A stretch of 64,000 nucleotides of DNA from Comamonadaceae bacterium (GCA_947455465.1 CANGNS010000006.1:1-64000), one strand, 5' to 3'; counted from the first letter of the stretch, positions 15,172 through 24,712 are shown. Numbers and translations are program-made. The notes: generated by a model from the letters alone, not told the origin.

Positions 15172-15221
15172 AATTGGTGCCGGAGAGATGAATCGAACAC
15201 CCGACCTTCTCATTACGAATG
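15172..15221. repeat. att site within intact tRNA-Thr (right)
   Basis: Exact 50-bp partner of 10502-10551. This copy is part of the complete tRNA-Thr gene. Confidence 0.95.
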
Positions 15222-15250
15222 AGCTGCTCTACCGACTGAGCTACACCGGC
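15175..15250 (-). tRNA. tRNA-Thr (anticodon CGT)
   Basis: 76 nt with encoded CCA. Starts GCCGGTGTAGCTC; the anticodon loop is TTCGTAA, giving anticodon CGT for codon ACG. D-arm, anticodon arm and T-arm (TTCGATT) are all present. It is the integration target of the element to its left; its 3' half was regenerated by the element. Confidence 0.97.
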
Positions 15251-15293
15251 GCACCAGAGTGCAATTATAGCCAGCGCCCATAAGCTGAAGCCT

Positions 15294-16307
15294 TTAGGCC
15301 TTTGCGTCCTGCGCGTAATACGCAGTTACCCGCTCCACCTCATTTTTTGATCCCAGCACCACACTGACGCGTTGGTGTAATTGCTCAGGCGCAATATCCA
15401 AAATACGCTGGTGTCCGTTGGTAGCAGCGCCGCCGGCCTGCTCCACCAGCCAGGCCATGGGGTTGGCTTCGTACATCAGGCGCAGCTTGCCGGGTTTACC
15501 GGGTTCGCGCTTGTCCCAGGGGTACATAAACACGCCGCCGCGCGTCAAGATGCGGTGCACGTCAGCCACCATACTGGCGATCCAGCGCATATTGAAATCT
15601 TTGCCGCGCGGCCCTTCGCTGCCCTGCAGGCACTCGTCGATGTAGCGGCGTGTGGGCGCATCCCAGTGGCGCATATTGCTCATATTGATGGCAAATTCTT
15701 TGGTGTCGGCAGGGATTTGCACATCTTCCTGGGTCAGCACAAAAGAGCCTTGCTCGCGGTCCAGCGTAAACATGGCGACGCCGTGCCCCACGGTGAGCAC
15801 CAGCGTGGTTTGGGGCCCGTACACGCAGTAGCCCGCCGCCACTTGCTGGCGTCCGGCTTGTAAAAAGTCTTGCTCCGCGACCTGTGGCCCCTCGGGTTTG
15901 ACTAGCACGCTAAAAATAGTGCCGATGCTCACATTCACATCGATATTGCTCGAGCCATCCAGCGGATCAAACAGCAGCAGGTACTCGCCACGCGGGTAGC
16001 GGTTGGGCACCTGGTAAATCGTGTCCATCTCCTCGCTGGCCATAGCGGCCAGGTGGCCGCCCCACTCGTTGGCCTCAATGAGCACCTCATTGGCGATGAT
16101 GTCGAGCTTTTTTTGCACCTCGCCCTGAACGTTTTCACTGCCGGCGCCGCCCAGCACCTCGCCCAGCGCCCCTTTATTGACCGAGTGGCTGATGCCTTTG
16201 CACGCCCTGGCCACCACTTCGAGCAGCAGGCGCAGCTGCGCCGGAATCAGGCCATGGATGCGCTGTTGCTCCACCAAATAGCGGGAAAGGGAAACGGGCT
16301 TGGCCAT
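15294..16307 (-). CDS. fbp: Fructose-1,6-bisphosphatase class 1
   Basis: 337 residues. Hydrolyses fructose 1,6-bisphosphate to fructose 6-phosphate in gluconeogenesis or the Calvin cycle. Class 1 signatures: metal-binding [19 protein letters not shown] (about 117-135), [14 protein letters not shown] (about 280) and sugar-phosphate residues nearby. Length is normal. It lies 57 bp downstream of pepN on the same strand and may be co-transcribed. The gene ends 43 bp from tRNA-Thr. Confidence 0.97.
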   Translation of the reverse strand: MAKPVSLSRYLVEQQRIHGLIPAQLRLLLEVVARACKGISHSVNKGALGEVLGGAGSENVQGEVQKKLDIIANEVLIEANEWGGHLAAMASEEMDTIYQVPNRYPRGEYLLLFDPLDGSSNIDVNVSIGTIFSVLVKPEGPQVAEQDFLQAGRQQVAAGYCVYGPQTTLVLTVGHGVAMFTLDREQGSFVLTQEDVQIPADTKEFAINMSNMRHWDAPTRRYIDECLQGSEGPRGKDFNMRWIASMVADVHRILTRGGVFMYPWDKREPGKPGKLRLMYEANPMAWLVEQAGGAATNGHQRILDIAPEQLHQRVSVVLGSKNEVERVTAYYAQDAKA

Positions 16308-16364
16308 GGCGTGCTCCAGTTGCGTGCAAGGGCGGGTTGGTGAATGCGGAAATGCGCGAGCGCG

Positions 16365-19082
16365 TCAGATGGACAGCGCCCGGTCGATGACCTCGCGCAC
16401 ATCGTTGCTCAAATCGGGCTTGGCCGCCACGCGCAAGAGTGCCTCGCGGGCGCCGCCGCGGTAAGGCTCGGCCAGTTGCGTCCAGCGGTCCAGCGCGCGC
16501 GCCAGCCGGGCGGCCACTTGGGGGTTGATGCCGTCCAGATCGGCCACTTGCTTGCTCCAAAACACATAGCCGGCTGCATCGGCGCGGTGGAATGCGCCGG
16601 GGTTGTTGCAATAGGCCGAGATCAGGCTGCGCGCGCGGTTGGGGTTGCGCAGCGTGAAGTCGGGGTGCTCCAGCAACTGGCGCACCTCGCGCAAGACCTG
16701 GCCGCCCCGGTCGCAGGCGCCCGCCTGGATAGAAAACCATTTATCGATAACCAAAGGCTCGTGCTTGAACAGCGCATGGAACTGGGCCAGCGCCTGGGCT
16801 GCCAGCCCACTGCCGCTGTTGACCAGGGCGTGCAAGGCGTTAAAGCGGTCGGTCATATTGCTGGCGCTGTGAAAGCAGGCCAGCGCTTTGTGCGGCCAGG
16901 TGGTGTCGGCTGCGGCCTCGCCCGCAAGGCACAAATACACCAAGGCTTGGCCCGCCAAGGCCCGCCGTCCGGCCGAGGCCGCGTCCGGGCTGTAGGCGCC
17001 GCCAGCATGGTGGGTTTCAAACGCCCATTGCCAATCGGCTTGCAGTGCGGTGGCCATTTGCAGGCGCATCGCCTCGCGCACCGCGTGCACGCGCTGCGGA
17101 TCGACCTGGGGCAGTTGCTCGGCCATATAGGCCTCCGAGGGCAGGGTGAGCGCCAGCTCCTTAAACGCTGCGTCGAGCTGCGGATGGCGCAGCACCTGGC
17201 GCATGGCGTCCAAAAAGGCCGTGTCCAGCACCTGGACGGGCACGGTTTGGGCACCGATAGCCGCCAGCGCGTGGCGCAGCGCCAGGCGTTGGCCCGCTTC
17301 CCAGCGGTTAAAGGGGTCGGTGTCGTGGGCCAGCAGCACCAGGAGTTGGGCGTCGGTGTAATGGCAGTGCAGCACCACCGGTGCAGAAAAGCCGCGCAGC
17401 ACCGAGGGCACAGGCTCTTCGGGCACTTGGTAGAAGGTGATTTCGTGGTCTTGCTCGGACATCACCAGCAGATGGCTGGTCTGCGCCGTCCCGTCGGGCG
17501 CGGTGTACAAGGGCAGGGCGGCGCCGCTGTGCATACCGACCAGGCCCAGACTGACCGGAATAACAAAGGGCGCATTGGCCGCCTGGCCGGGGCGCGCCGT
17601 GCTGTTTTGCATAAAGGTCAGGTGGTAGGTGCGCTTGTCGGCGTCGTAGGTGCCCGCTGCCGTCAATTGCGGCGTACCCGCCTGGCTGTACCAGCGCTTG
17701 AACTGCGGCAGCAAGGCCGCCAGATGCGATTGTGGGTTGGCGTCGGCGATGGCCTGGGCAAAGTCGTCGCAGGTCACGGCCTGGCCGTCGTGGCGCTCGA
17801 AATACAGCTTCATGCCCCGCGCAAAGCCGGCGCGGCCGCTGTTTTGCGTGCCTTCGGTGGCCAGGGTTTGCATCATGCGCACGACTTCGGCGCCTTTTTC
17901 GTAGACCGTGACGCTGTAGAAGTTGTTGATTTCCACATAGCTGTCCGGGCGCACCGGGTGGGCCATGGGGCCGGCGTCCTCGGGGAACTGCACGGTGCGC
18001 AAGAGCCGCACGTCCTCGATGCGCTTGACGGCGCGGGCCGAGGCGTCGGCGCACAAGTCCTGGCTGAACTCCTGATCCCGAAAAACCGTCAGGCCTTCTT
18101 TGAGGCTGAGCTGAAACCAGTCACGGCAGGTCACGCGGTTGCCGGTCCAGTTGTGGAAATACTCATGGCCCACCACGCTTTCGATATTGGCGTAATCAGC
18201 ATCGGTGGCCGTGGCCGGATTGGCCAGCAGCAGCTTGGTGTTAAAGATGTTCAGGCCCTTGTTTTCCATGGCGCCCATATTGAAGTCGCTGGTGGCCACA
18301 ATCATGAAGCGCTCTAGGTCCAGCGGCAGGCCAAAGCGCGCCTCGTCCCAGGCCACCGAGGCCATGAGCGAGTGCATGGCGTGCTCGGTTTTGTCCAGAT
18401 CGCCCGGGCGCACCCACACCTGCAGCAGATGCTCGCTGCCGCTGGCGGCGCGGATGCGCTGCTCGCGGCACACCAGTTGCCCGGCCACCAGTGCAAACAA
18501 ATAGGACGGTTTTTTGTGCGGGTCCACCCATTTGGCAAAGTGGCGTCCGTCTTCCAGCGGTCCGGCATCGACCAGATTGCCATTGGACAGCAGCACCGGA
18601 AACAGCGCTTTGTCCGCACGCAGGGTCACGGTGTAGCTGGCCATGACATCGGGGCGGTCCAAAAAGTAGGTGATGCGCCGAAAGCCCTCGGCCTCGCACT
18701 GCGTGAAAAACGACTGGTTGCTCACGTACAAGCCCATCAGCTTGGTGTTTTTGGCGGGCGCGCAGGTGGTGAAAATTTCCAGGTCAAAAGCCTCGGGGCC
18801 TTCGGGTAGGTTTTCCAGCACCAGTTTGTCGCCGTCCATCTTGAAGGAGGTGCCCTGGCCGTTGACCAGCACGCGCGCCAGGTTCAGCTCTTCACCATCG
18901 AGGCGCAGGGCCTGGGCCGGCACATCCGGGTTGCGGCGCAAGCGCATTTTGTTCAGGACCCGGGTCTTGGCCGGGTCCAGGTCAAAGCTCAGGTCGACGG
19001 TGTCGATCCAAAAGGGCGGGGCGCTGTAGTCCTTGCGGAAAATCGCGGCGCTTGCGGCGCTGTGGTCTGCGGCTTGCATCAT
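16365..19082 (-). CDS. pepN: Aminopeptidase N (M1 family)
   Basis: 905 residues, a normal length for the proteobacterial PepN type. The substrate-binding motif GAMEN (about 270-274) is followed by the zinc motif HEYFHNWTGN (about 303-312) and the third ligand E in LKEGLTVFRD (about 326). The C-terminal helical domain is complete. This is a cytoplasmic zinc exopeptidase that removes N-terminal residues from peptides. It sits between prfB and fbp on the same strand, 18 bp after the prfB stop. Confidence 0.97.
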   Translation of the reverse strand: MMQAADHSAASAAIFRKDYSAPPFWIDTVDLSFDLDPAKTRVLNKMRLRRNPDVPAQALRLDGEELNLARVLVNGQGTSFKMDGDKLVLENLPEGPEAFDLEIFTTCAPAKNTKLMGLYVSNQSFFTQCEAEGFRRITYFLDRPDVMASYTVTLRADKALFPVLLSNGNLVDAGPLEDGRHFAKWVDPHKKPSYLFALVAGQLVCREQRIRAASGSEHLLQVWVRPGDLDKTEHAMHSLMASVAWDEARFGLPLDLERFMIVATSDFNMGAMENKGLNIFNTKLLLANPATATDADYANIESVVGHEYFHNWTGNRVTCRDWFQLSLKEGLTVFRDQEFSQDLCADASARAVKRIEDVRLLRTVQFPEDAGPMAHPVRPDSYVEINNFYSVTVYEKGAEVVRMMQTLATEGTQNSGRAGFARGMKLYFERHDGQAVTCDDFAQAIADANPQSHLAALLPQFKRWYSQAGTPQLTAAGTYDADKRTYHLTFMQNSTARPGQAANAPFVIPVSLGLVGMHSGAALPLYTAPDGTAQTSHLLVMSEQDHEITFYQVPEEPVPSVLRGFSAPVVLHCHYTDAQLLVLLAHDTDPFNRWEAGQRLALRHALAAIGAQTVPVQVLDTAFLDAMRQVLRHPQLDAAFKELALTLPSEAYMAEQLPQVDPQRVHAVREAMRLQMATALQADWQWAFETHHAGGAYSPDAASAGRRALAGQALVYLCLAGEAAADTTWPHKALACFHSASNMTDRFNALHALVNSGSGLAAQALAQFHALFKHEPLVIDKWFSIQAGACDRGGQVLREVRQLLEHPDFTLRNPNRARSLISAYCNNPGAFHRADAAGYVFWSKQVADLDGINPQVAARLARALDRWTQLAEPYRGGAREALLRVAAKPDLSNDVREVIDRALSI

Positions 19083-19100
19083 GCATGCTCTCCTTGTGTT

Positions 19101-20205
19101 TTAAACGCCTTGCTTGAGCGAGGCTTGGATAAAGGGGTCCAGGTCGCCGTCCAGTACTTTCTGGGTGGCTGAGGTTTCGTAGTTGGTGCGCAAGTCTTTG
19201 ATGCGGCTGTTATCGAGCACATAACTGCGGATCTGGTGGCCCCAACCGACATCGGTTTTGGTGTCTTCGAGCTTTTGCTGCTCTTCCATGCGCTTGCGCA
19301 TCTCGTGGTCGTACAAGCGGCTGCGCAGGCGCTTCCAGGCCACGTCGCGGTTGCTGTGCTGGCTGCGCCCGTCCTGGCACTGCACCACGATACCGGTAGG
19401 GATATGCGTCAGGCGCACCGCCGAGTCGGTTTTGTTGATGTGCTGGCCGCCCGCGCCGCTGGCCCGGAAGGTATCTACCCGCACATCGGCCGGGTTGATG
19501 TCGATCTGGATCGAGTCGTCCACCTCGGGGTAGACAAACACGCTGGCAAAACTGGTGTGCCGGCCGCCCGAACTGTCAAACGGCGATTTGCGCACCAGGC
19601 GGTGCACACCGGTTTCGGTACGCAGGAGTCCAAACGCGTATTCGCCCTCGATTTTGATGGTCGCGCCTTTGATACCGGCAATGTCACCGGCTGTTTCGTC
19701 TTCGATGGTGGTGGCAAAGCCTTTGCGCTCGGCGTAGCGCAGGTACTGGCGCAGCAGCATGCTGGCCCAGTCGCAGGCTTCGGTGCCGCCGGCGCCGGCC
19801 TGGATGTCCAAAAACGCGTTCATCGGGTCGGCCGGGTTGTTAAACATCCGGCGGAACTCCAGCCCTTCGATGATGCCGGTCAAGCGCGCGGCGTCCTCTT
19901 CCAGGGTGAGCATGCCCGCCTCGTCGCCCTCGTCGCGCGACATCTCAAAAAGTTCGGTGTTGTCGGACAGCTCGCCGGTCAGGCTGTCGAGCGTCAGGAC
20001 CACGCCTTCCAGGGCTTTTTTCTCTTTGCCTAGCTCCTGGGCGCGTTTGCTGTCGTTCCAGACCGTGGGGTCTTCCAGCCAGGCGTTGACCGTGCGCAAC
20101 CGTTCCGATTTGGCAGCGTAGTCAAAGATACCCCCGAAGTTCGGCGGTGCGGTGGCTCAAATCCGCCAAGGTGCTACCGATCTGGTTGCTGCGTTCTACG
20201 TCCAT
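19101..20205 (-). CDS. prfB: Peptide chain release factor 2, with programmed +1 frameshift
   Basis: Terminates translation at UGA and UAA. The gene starts at ATG 20205 ([20 protein letters not shown]). After 27 codons it meets an in-frame TGA at 20124-20122 and continues in the +1 frame to 19101, giving about 367 residues. The shift site reads GGGGGTAT CTT TGA C, with the internal Shine-Dalgarno-like G-run, the slippery CTT and TGA-C context of the classical RF2 autoregulation. The peptide-specificity SPF and the GGQ motif ([12 protein letters not shown]) are present. Gene callers that ignore the shift will start at TTG 20099. Confidence 0.97.
20121..20136 (-). promoter_or_regulatory. prfB: RF2 programmed frameshift site
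   Basis: Minus-strand order: G-run GGGGG, TAT, CTT, TGA, C. Low RF2 lets the ribosome slip from CTT-T to TTT-G and continue, and high RF2 terminates at TGA. This is a self-limiting switch on RF2 level. Confidence 0.95.
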
Positions 20206-20310
20206 GGTCTTGGGTCCTGCAAATAGGGGAAAAGGCCTATTTTCTCACGCCGCCCAAAACACCTGCCCGCAACGCCCCATTTTGGGGCGCGGCGCGACGA
20301 ACCGCCTCCA

Positions 20311-21225
20311 TCAGGCGATAAAGCGCTCGATCAGGGCGGCCAGCACCTCGGGTTGGTCGTGGTGCATCATGTGCCCAGCCTCTTCGATGCGGGCCACCTC
20401 GACCTGGGTGATGTCCTTAAGCCGCGCGTGGTACTCGGCCAGGGTGTAGCGGCCTTTCCACCAAGCGTCCAGGCTGTTGTCGGCCGCTTCCACCGCCAAA
20501 ACCGGCATCGACAGGCGCTGGTAGAGGGCGCGCACTTCCTCGGCGCGGTAAATATTGGCGTTGCTCAGCTTGTGCGCTGGCTCGCCCTGGATGCGCCATT
20601 GGCCGTTCAAGTCTTCGGCGGCCCAGTGGTGCGCCAGCCAATGGGCTTTGTCCTCGCTCAGGCGCGGGTTGGTTTTCATCAGGCGCCGAGCCACGCCCTG
20701 GGGGGCGTCGTAGGGGTGCAAGTCCATTTCGCCGCGGTGCAGCTTCTTGAGCTCGTCCATCCACTTGGCATAGCGCCCGGGCGCGTCGCTTGGCGGCGAG
20801 GCGGGCAGGCCAAAGCCCTCCAGATTGACCAGGCGGCGGATGCGCTCGGGGCGCACGCCGGCGTAATGCATCACCACATTGCCGCCCATGCTGTGGCCCA
20901 CCAGGTTGACTTGCGGGTGCGGCCCGTCGGCGGGGGCGTAGTGGTCCAGCAAAAAGTCCAGGTCGGCCAGGTAGTCGGGAAACCAGTAGTTGTCCGCCCC
21001 GCCCGAGGCGGTTTTGCCAAAGCCGCGCCAGTCCGGCGCGATGATGAAATGGTCTTGCGCCAGGGCATCGACCACAAATTGGTAGGACGCAGCCACATCC
21101 ATCCAGCCATGCACTAGCACCAGCGGGATGCTTTGGGCACTGGGCCTGCCCCAGACTTGGACGTGGTAGCGCAGATTGCGGATGGGAACGTATTCGCTGC
21201 GTGCGATTCTTCGGGCTTGGTACAT
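20311..21225 (-). CDS. Alpha/beta-fold hydrolase
   Basis: 304 residues. Nucleophile elbow VGHSMGG (Ser about 113), oxyanion-type block LVHGWMD (about 38) and catalytic His in EEAGHMMHHDQPE near the C-terminus. The fold is clear, but the substrate is not. It is divergent from the acyl-CoA synthetase gene with only 24 bp between the start codons, so both promoters must reach into coding sequence. Confidence 0.88.
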   Translation of the reverse strand: MYQARRIARSEYVPIRNLRYHVQVWGRPSAQSIPLVLVHGWMDVAASYQFVVDALAQDHFIIAPDWRGFGKTASGGADNYWFPDYLADLDFLLDHYAPADGPHPQVNLVGHSMGGNVVMHYAGVRPERIRRLVNLEGFGLPASPPSDAPGRYAKWMDELKKLHRGEMDLHPYDAPQGVARRLMKTNPRLSEDKAHWLAHHWAAEDLNGQWRIQGEPAHKLSNANIYRAEEVRALYQRLSMPVLAVEAADNSLDAWWKGRYTLAEYHARLKDITQVEVARIEEAGHMMHHDQPEVLAALIERFIA

Positions 21226-21249
21226 TTCGCCATCATACGGAGACTTGCC

Positions 21250-23055
21250 ATGTCCACTCGCCCCCGCAGTCCGAAACGGGACACCGCCAGCCCTAAGGCG
21301 AGCGCCGCGCCCAGCGCCTTACCCGTCAACGCAACCGCCAACTTGCCCGCCGCCTACGCGCAACTGCATCGCCAGTTTGGCTGGAAAGTGCCGGCCCGCT
21401 TCAATATCGCTACAGAGTGCTGCCAGCGCTGGGCGCGCGCGCCGGGTAGTGCGCAGCGTGTGGCCATCCGCAGCTACCACGAGGACGGCAGCAGCCGCAC
21501 CCACAGCTATGCGCAATTACAAAGCGCAGCCAACCGCTTGTCCAATGCGCTGCGGGCGCAGGGCGTGCAGCGTGGCGACCGGGTGGCCATCGTGATGCCG
21601 CAGTGTTTTGAGACGGCGGTGGCCTATATCGCGGTGCTGCAAATGGGCGCCGTGGCCATGCCCCTGTCCATGCTGTTTGGCCCCGAGGCGCTGGCTTTTC
21701 GCTTGCAAGACAGCGAGGCGGTGCTGGCCATTTGCACCGAGGCTGCACTGGCGCCCCTGCAGGCGGTGCAGGGCGCGTGCCCGCATTTGCGCGCCATTTG
21801 CAGCGCCGAGGCACCAGGCCAGAGCGCCCGCTTTGCGCCGGTGTCCACGCGGGCCGACGAGCCTGCCGTGCTGATTTACACCAGCGGCACCACTGGCAAC
21901 CCCAAAGGCGCCTTGATTGCCCACCGCAGCCTGATAGGCAACCTGACGGGCTTTGTCTGCAGCCAAAACTGGTTCGGCTTTGACCCGCAAGGCCCGGCGC
22001 CCGCTGCCGGGGCGCTGCCCCAAGGCTCGCAAGCCGTGTTTTGGAGCCCGGCCGACTGGGCCTGGACCGGCGGGCTGATGGACGCCTTGCTGCCTACTTT
22101 GTACTTTGGCCGCGAGATCGTCGCCTACAGCGGCCGCTTTAGCCCCGAGGTGGCGCTGCAGCTCATGGCACGCTGCGCCGTGACGCACACTTTTTTGTTC
22201 CCCACTGCGCTCAAAGCCATGATGAAAGCAGCCCCCGGCGCGCCCGGGCGCACCGTGCGCCGCGCCTACGGCCTGCGCCTGCAAGCCATCATGAGCGCCG
22301 GCGAGGCGGTGGGCGATGCGGTGTTTGCCTATTGCCAAAAACAGTTGGGCGTCACCGTCAACGAAATGTTTGGCCAAACCGAGATCAATTACATCGTCGG
22401 CAACTGCGCCCGTATCTGGCCGCCCAAGCCCGGCAGCATGGGCATGGGCTATCCGGGGCACCGCGTCGCGGTGATCGATGAGGCCGGCCAGGAATGCCCG
22501 GTGGGCGAACCCGGCGACGTGGCGCTGCACCGACTGGACGTGCATGGCCATCCCAACCCGATCTTCTTTTTGGGTTATTGGAAAAACCCGACGGCCACCC
22601 AGGCCAAGTTCACCGGCGACTGGTGCCGCACCGGCGACCTGGCCGTGCGCGATGCCCAAGGCTATCTCTGGTACCAAGGGCGCAGCGACGATGTGTTCAA
22701 GTCCGCCGGTTACCGCATTGGCCCGGGAGAAATCGAAAACTGCCTGGTCAAGCACCCCGCCGTGGCCAACGCCGCTGTGGTGCCCAAGCCCGATCCGGAC
22801 CGGGGCGCTTTGGTCAAGGCCTATGTGGTCATCGCGCCCGAGTATCTGGCGGTGCACGGCAGGCGCGGCCAGCGCACCAAGGCGCTGGAGGCCAGTTTGG
22901 CGCGCGCTCTGCAAGCGCACGTGCGCGGGCTGCTTGCGCCCTACGAGTACCCCAAAGAAGTGGAATTTGTCGACGCCTTGCCCATGACCACCACGGGCAA
23001 AGTGCAGCGCCGCGTGCTGCGCCTGCAAGAGGCGGCGCGCGCGGCCACCGCCTAG
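21250..23055 (+). CDS. Acyl-CoA synthetase (AMP-forming)
   Basis: 601 residues from ATG 21250, preceded by GGAGAC. Motifs: P-loop LIYTSGTTGNPKGA (about 208-221), A5-type FGQTEINYIVGN, A7 TGDLAVRDAQGY, hinge GRSDDVFKSAGYRIGPGEIE, and catalytic Lys in TTTGKVQRR near the end. It is closest in style to the acetyl/medium-chain AcsM-like group. It activates a carboxylate via acyl-AMP to acyl-CoA; the chain length preferred is not evident. The N-terminus (PRSPKRDTASPKAS) is unstructured. Confidence 0.92.
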   Translation: MSTRPRSPKRDTASPKASAAPSALPVNATANLPAAYAQLHRQFGWKVPARFNIATECCQRWARAPGSAQRVAIRSYHEDGSSRTHSYAQLQSAANRLSNALRAQGVQRGDRVAIVMPQCFETAVAYIAVLQMGAVAMPLSMLFGPEALAFRLQDSEAVLAICTEAALAPLQAVQGACPHLRAICSAEAPGQSARFAPVSTRADEPAVLIYTSGTTGNPKGALIAHRSLIGNLTGFVCSQNWFGFDPQGPAPAAGALPQGSQAVFWSPADWAWTGGLMDALLPTLYFGREIVAYSGRFSPEVALQLMARCAVTHTFLFPTALKAMMKAAPGAPGRTVRRAYGLRLQAIMSAGEAVGDAVFAYCQKQLGVTVNEMFGQTEINYIVGNCARIWPPKPGSMGMGYPGHRVAVIDEAGQECPVGEPGDVALHRLDVHGHPNPIFFLGYWKNPTATQAKFTGDWCRTGDLAVRDAQGYLWYQGRSDDVFKSAGYRIGPGEIENCLVKHPAVANAAVVPKPDPDRGALVKAYVVIAPEYLAVHGRRGQRTKALEASLARALQAHVRGLLAPYEYPKEVEFVDALPMTTTGKVQRRVLRLQEAARAATA

Positions 23056-23082
23056 ACGTTTGCCCCCGTTAAACTTGCCGCT

Positions 23083-24147
23083 ATGAAAACCATCACCCTC
23101 GGAAAAAGCGATTTACGCGTCCCCAATGTCTGCCTGGGCACCATGACCTTCGGCGAGCAGGTCGACGAAGCCCGCACCCACCACCTGCTCAGCCACGCCG
23201 TGGCGCGCGGCCTGACCTTTTGGGACACCGCCGAGATGTACGCCGTGCCCCCGCGCGCGGAAACCTTTCAGCTCACCGAAGCCTACCTGGGCCGCTGGAT
23301 TGCCAACAACCCCGGCTTGCGCAGCCAGCTGACGATTGCCACCAAAGTGGCTGGCCCCTCGCGCGGCATGCCCTGGGTGCGTGGTGGCGCCATGGACGTG
23401 ACGGGCAAAGACATCATTGAGGCTTGCGAAGGCAGCTTGCGCCGTCTGCACACCGAGGTGATCGACCTCTACCAGCTGCACTGGCCCACCCGCAATGTGC
23501 CCATTTTTGGCATGTCGGCCTATGACCCGTCCAAGGACCGCGCCGTCACCTCCATGCACAGCCAGCTTGAGGCGCTAGGCCAGCTTGTCCAGGCCGGCAA
23601 GGTCCGCGCCATCGGCTTGTCCAACGAGACGCCGTATGGCGTGTGCGAATTTGTGCGTCTGGCCGAACAACATGGCTTGCCGCGCGTGGCCACGGTACAA
23701 AACTGCTACAACCTGCTCAACCGCGTGCAGGAAAACGGCATGGACGAGGCCATGCACCACCTGGGTGTGTCGCTGCTGGCCTATTCGCCCTTGGGCTATG
23801 GCTTGCTGACCGGCAAATACGACATCTCGGGCACCACCGGCCCGGATGCGCCGGCCGATGCCCGCATCACCCTGTTTGAGTCGGTGCGCAAGCAGCGCTG
23901 GGGCCGCGCGCCTTGCCTGGACGCCGCACGCCGCTACAACGCGCTGGCCCGCGCCCACGGCATGCAGCCCGCACACATGGCGCTGGCCTTTTGCAATACC
24001 AAATGGCAAGTGGCCAGCACCATTATTGGCGTGACCACGCAGGCCCAGCTGGACGAAAACCTGGCTGCTTTTGACACTGTGCTGCCGCCCGAAGTGCTCA
24101 GCGCCATCGACGCCATCCGCCAGGACATGCGCGACCCGGCGCAGTAA
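23083..24147 (+). CDS. Aldo/keto reductase, Tas-like
   Basis: 354 residues in the AKR TIM-barrel family. Active-site residues are D and Y in FWDTAEMYAVPP (about 48-59), K in IATKVAGP (about 90) and H in DLYQLHWPTR (about 130). The NADP-binding end has IIGVTTQAQLDENL. It most resembles E. coli Tas/YajO-type reductases, which reduce small aldehydes or ketones. It follows the acyl-CoA synthetase by 27 bp and may share its transcript. Confidence 0.92.
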   Translation: MKTITLGKSDLRVPNVCLGTMTFGEQVDEARTHHLLSHAVARGLTFWDTAEMYAVPPRAETFQLTEAYLGRWIANNPGLRSQLTIATKVAGPSRGMPWVRGGAMDVTGKDIIEACEGSLRRLHTEVIDLYQLHWPTRNVPIFGMSAYDPSKDRAVTSMHSQLEALGQLVQAGKVRAIGLSNETPYGVCEFVRLAEQHGLPRVATVQNCYNLLNRVQENGMDEAMHHLGVSLLAYSPLGYGLLTGKYDISGTTGPDAPADARITLFESVRKQRWGRAPCLDAARRYNALARAHGMQPAHMALAFCNTKWQVASTIIGVTTQAQLDENLAAFDTVLPPEVLSAIDAIRQDMRDPAQ

Positions 24148-24177
24148 ACCCGCAGCCCGCAGCCCGCAGCCCGGCCC

Positions 24178-24669
24178 ATGGCCAAGAAAGAGCGCGTCAG
24201 CGAGACCCCGGCCACCCAATGGCTCAAAGCCCAGGGGGTGGCATTTACGGAGCACCCCTATGAATACCTGGAGCACGGCGGGGCGCAGCACAGCGCCCAG
24301 GTGCTGGGCTGGGACCCGTTTCATGTGGTTAAAACCCTGATCATGCAAGACCAAGACGCCCGGCCGCTGGTGGTGCTGATGCATGGCAACCGCAAGGTGT
24401 CGACCAAAAACCTAGCGCGCCTTATCGGCGCCAAATCGGTCGAGCCCTGCGCGCCCGAGACGGCCAACCGCCACAGCGGTTACCTGGTGGGCGGCACCTC
24501 GCCTTTTGCCACCCGCAAAGCCATGCCGGTGTACATCGAGGAAAGCATTTTGGCTTTGCCCAAAATTTTGATTAACGGCGGGCGGCGCGGCTACCTCGTC
24601 GGGCTGGAGCCCCAATGCTGTGTGCACCTGCTCGGCGCCAAGGCAGTACAGTGCGCTTTGGAAGACTAA
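24178..24669 (+). CDS. ybaK: Cys-tRNA(Pro)/Cys-tRNA(Cys) deacylase, YbaK/EbsC family
   Basis: 163 residues. The YbaK fold is shown by ATQWLKAQGVAFTEHPYEYL, VVKTLIMQD, KVSTKNLARLIGAKSVEPC, the glycine loop GYLVGGTSPFATRKAMPVY and the C-terminal INGGRRGYLVGL. It clears Cys mis-attached to tRNA-Pro in trans. It lies 30 bp after the aldo/keto reductase and 43 bp before plsY, all on one strand. Confidence 0.95.
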   Translation: MAKKERVSETPATQWLKAQGVAFTEHPYEYLEHGGAQHSAQVLGWDPFHVVKTLIMQDQDARPLVVLMHGNRKVSTKNLARLIGAKSVEPCAPETANRHSGYLVGGTSPFATRKAMPVYIEESILALPKILINGGRRGYLVGLEPQCCVHLLGAKAVQCALED

Positions 24670-24712
24670 TGCGCCAAATTAGTAAAGCGGCGTTGCATCA
24701 AGGAGAACAAGC

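Larger units (their letters stand above)
10502..15221. mobile_element. Complete 4.7 kb integrative element in tRNA-Thr(CGT)
   Basis: Bounded by an exact 50-bp direct repeat (10502-10551 and 15172-15221) that is the 3' half of tRNA-Thr. The content, left to right, is integrase, higB, higA, an unknown gene, an AlpA-like regulator, two tiny overlapping genes, and a replication-type protein. All are on the plus strand. Three identical 22-bp direct repeats lie just inside the two ends and are probable integrase arm sites. There are no structural, packaging or conjugation genes, so it depends on another element for transfer. Size and content fit a phage-satellite or mini-island, and it looks intact. 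Confidence 0.92.

Noticed and set aside
16344-18317. A 657-codon open frame on the plus strand opposite pepN
   Set aside because: It is the antisense of pepN codons, with Gly/His/Gln-rich composition and no domain; high GC makes such frames common. The same applies to long antisense frames opposite the old yellow enzyme, acyl-CoA synthetase, metZ, murB and ABC exporter genes.
20270-20292. GC hairpin near the end of the alpha/beta hydrolase as terminator
   Set aside because: The stem CGCCCC/GGGGCG is present, but there is no T-run on either strand.
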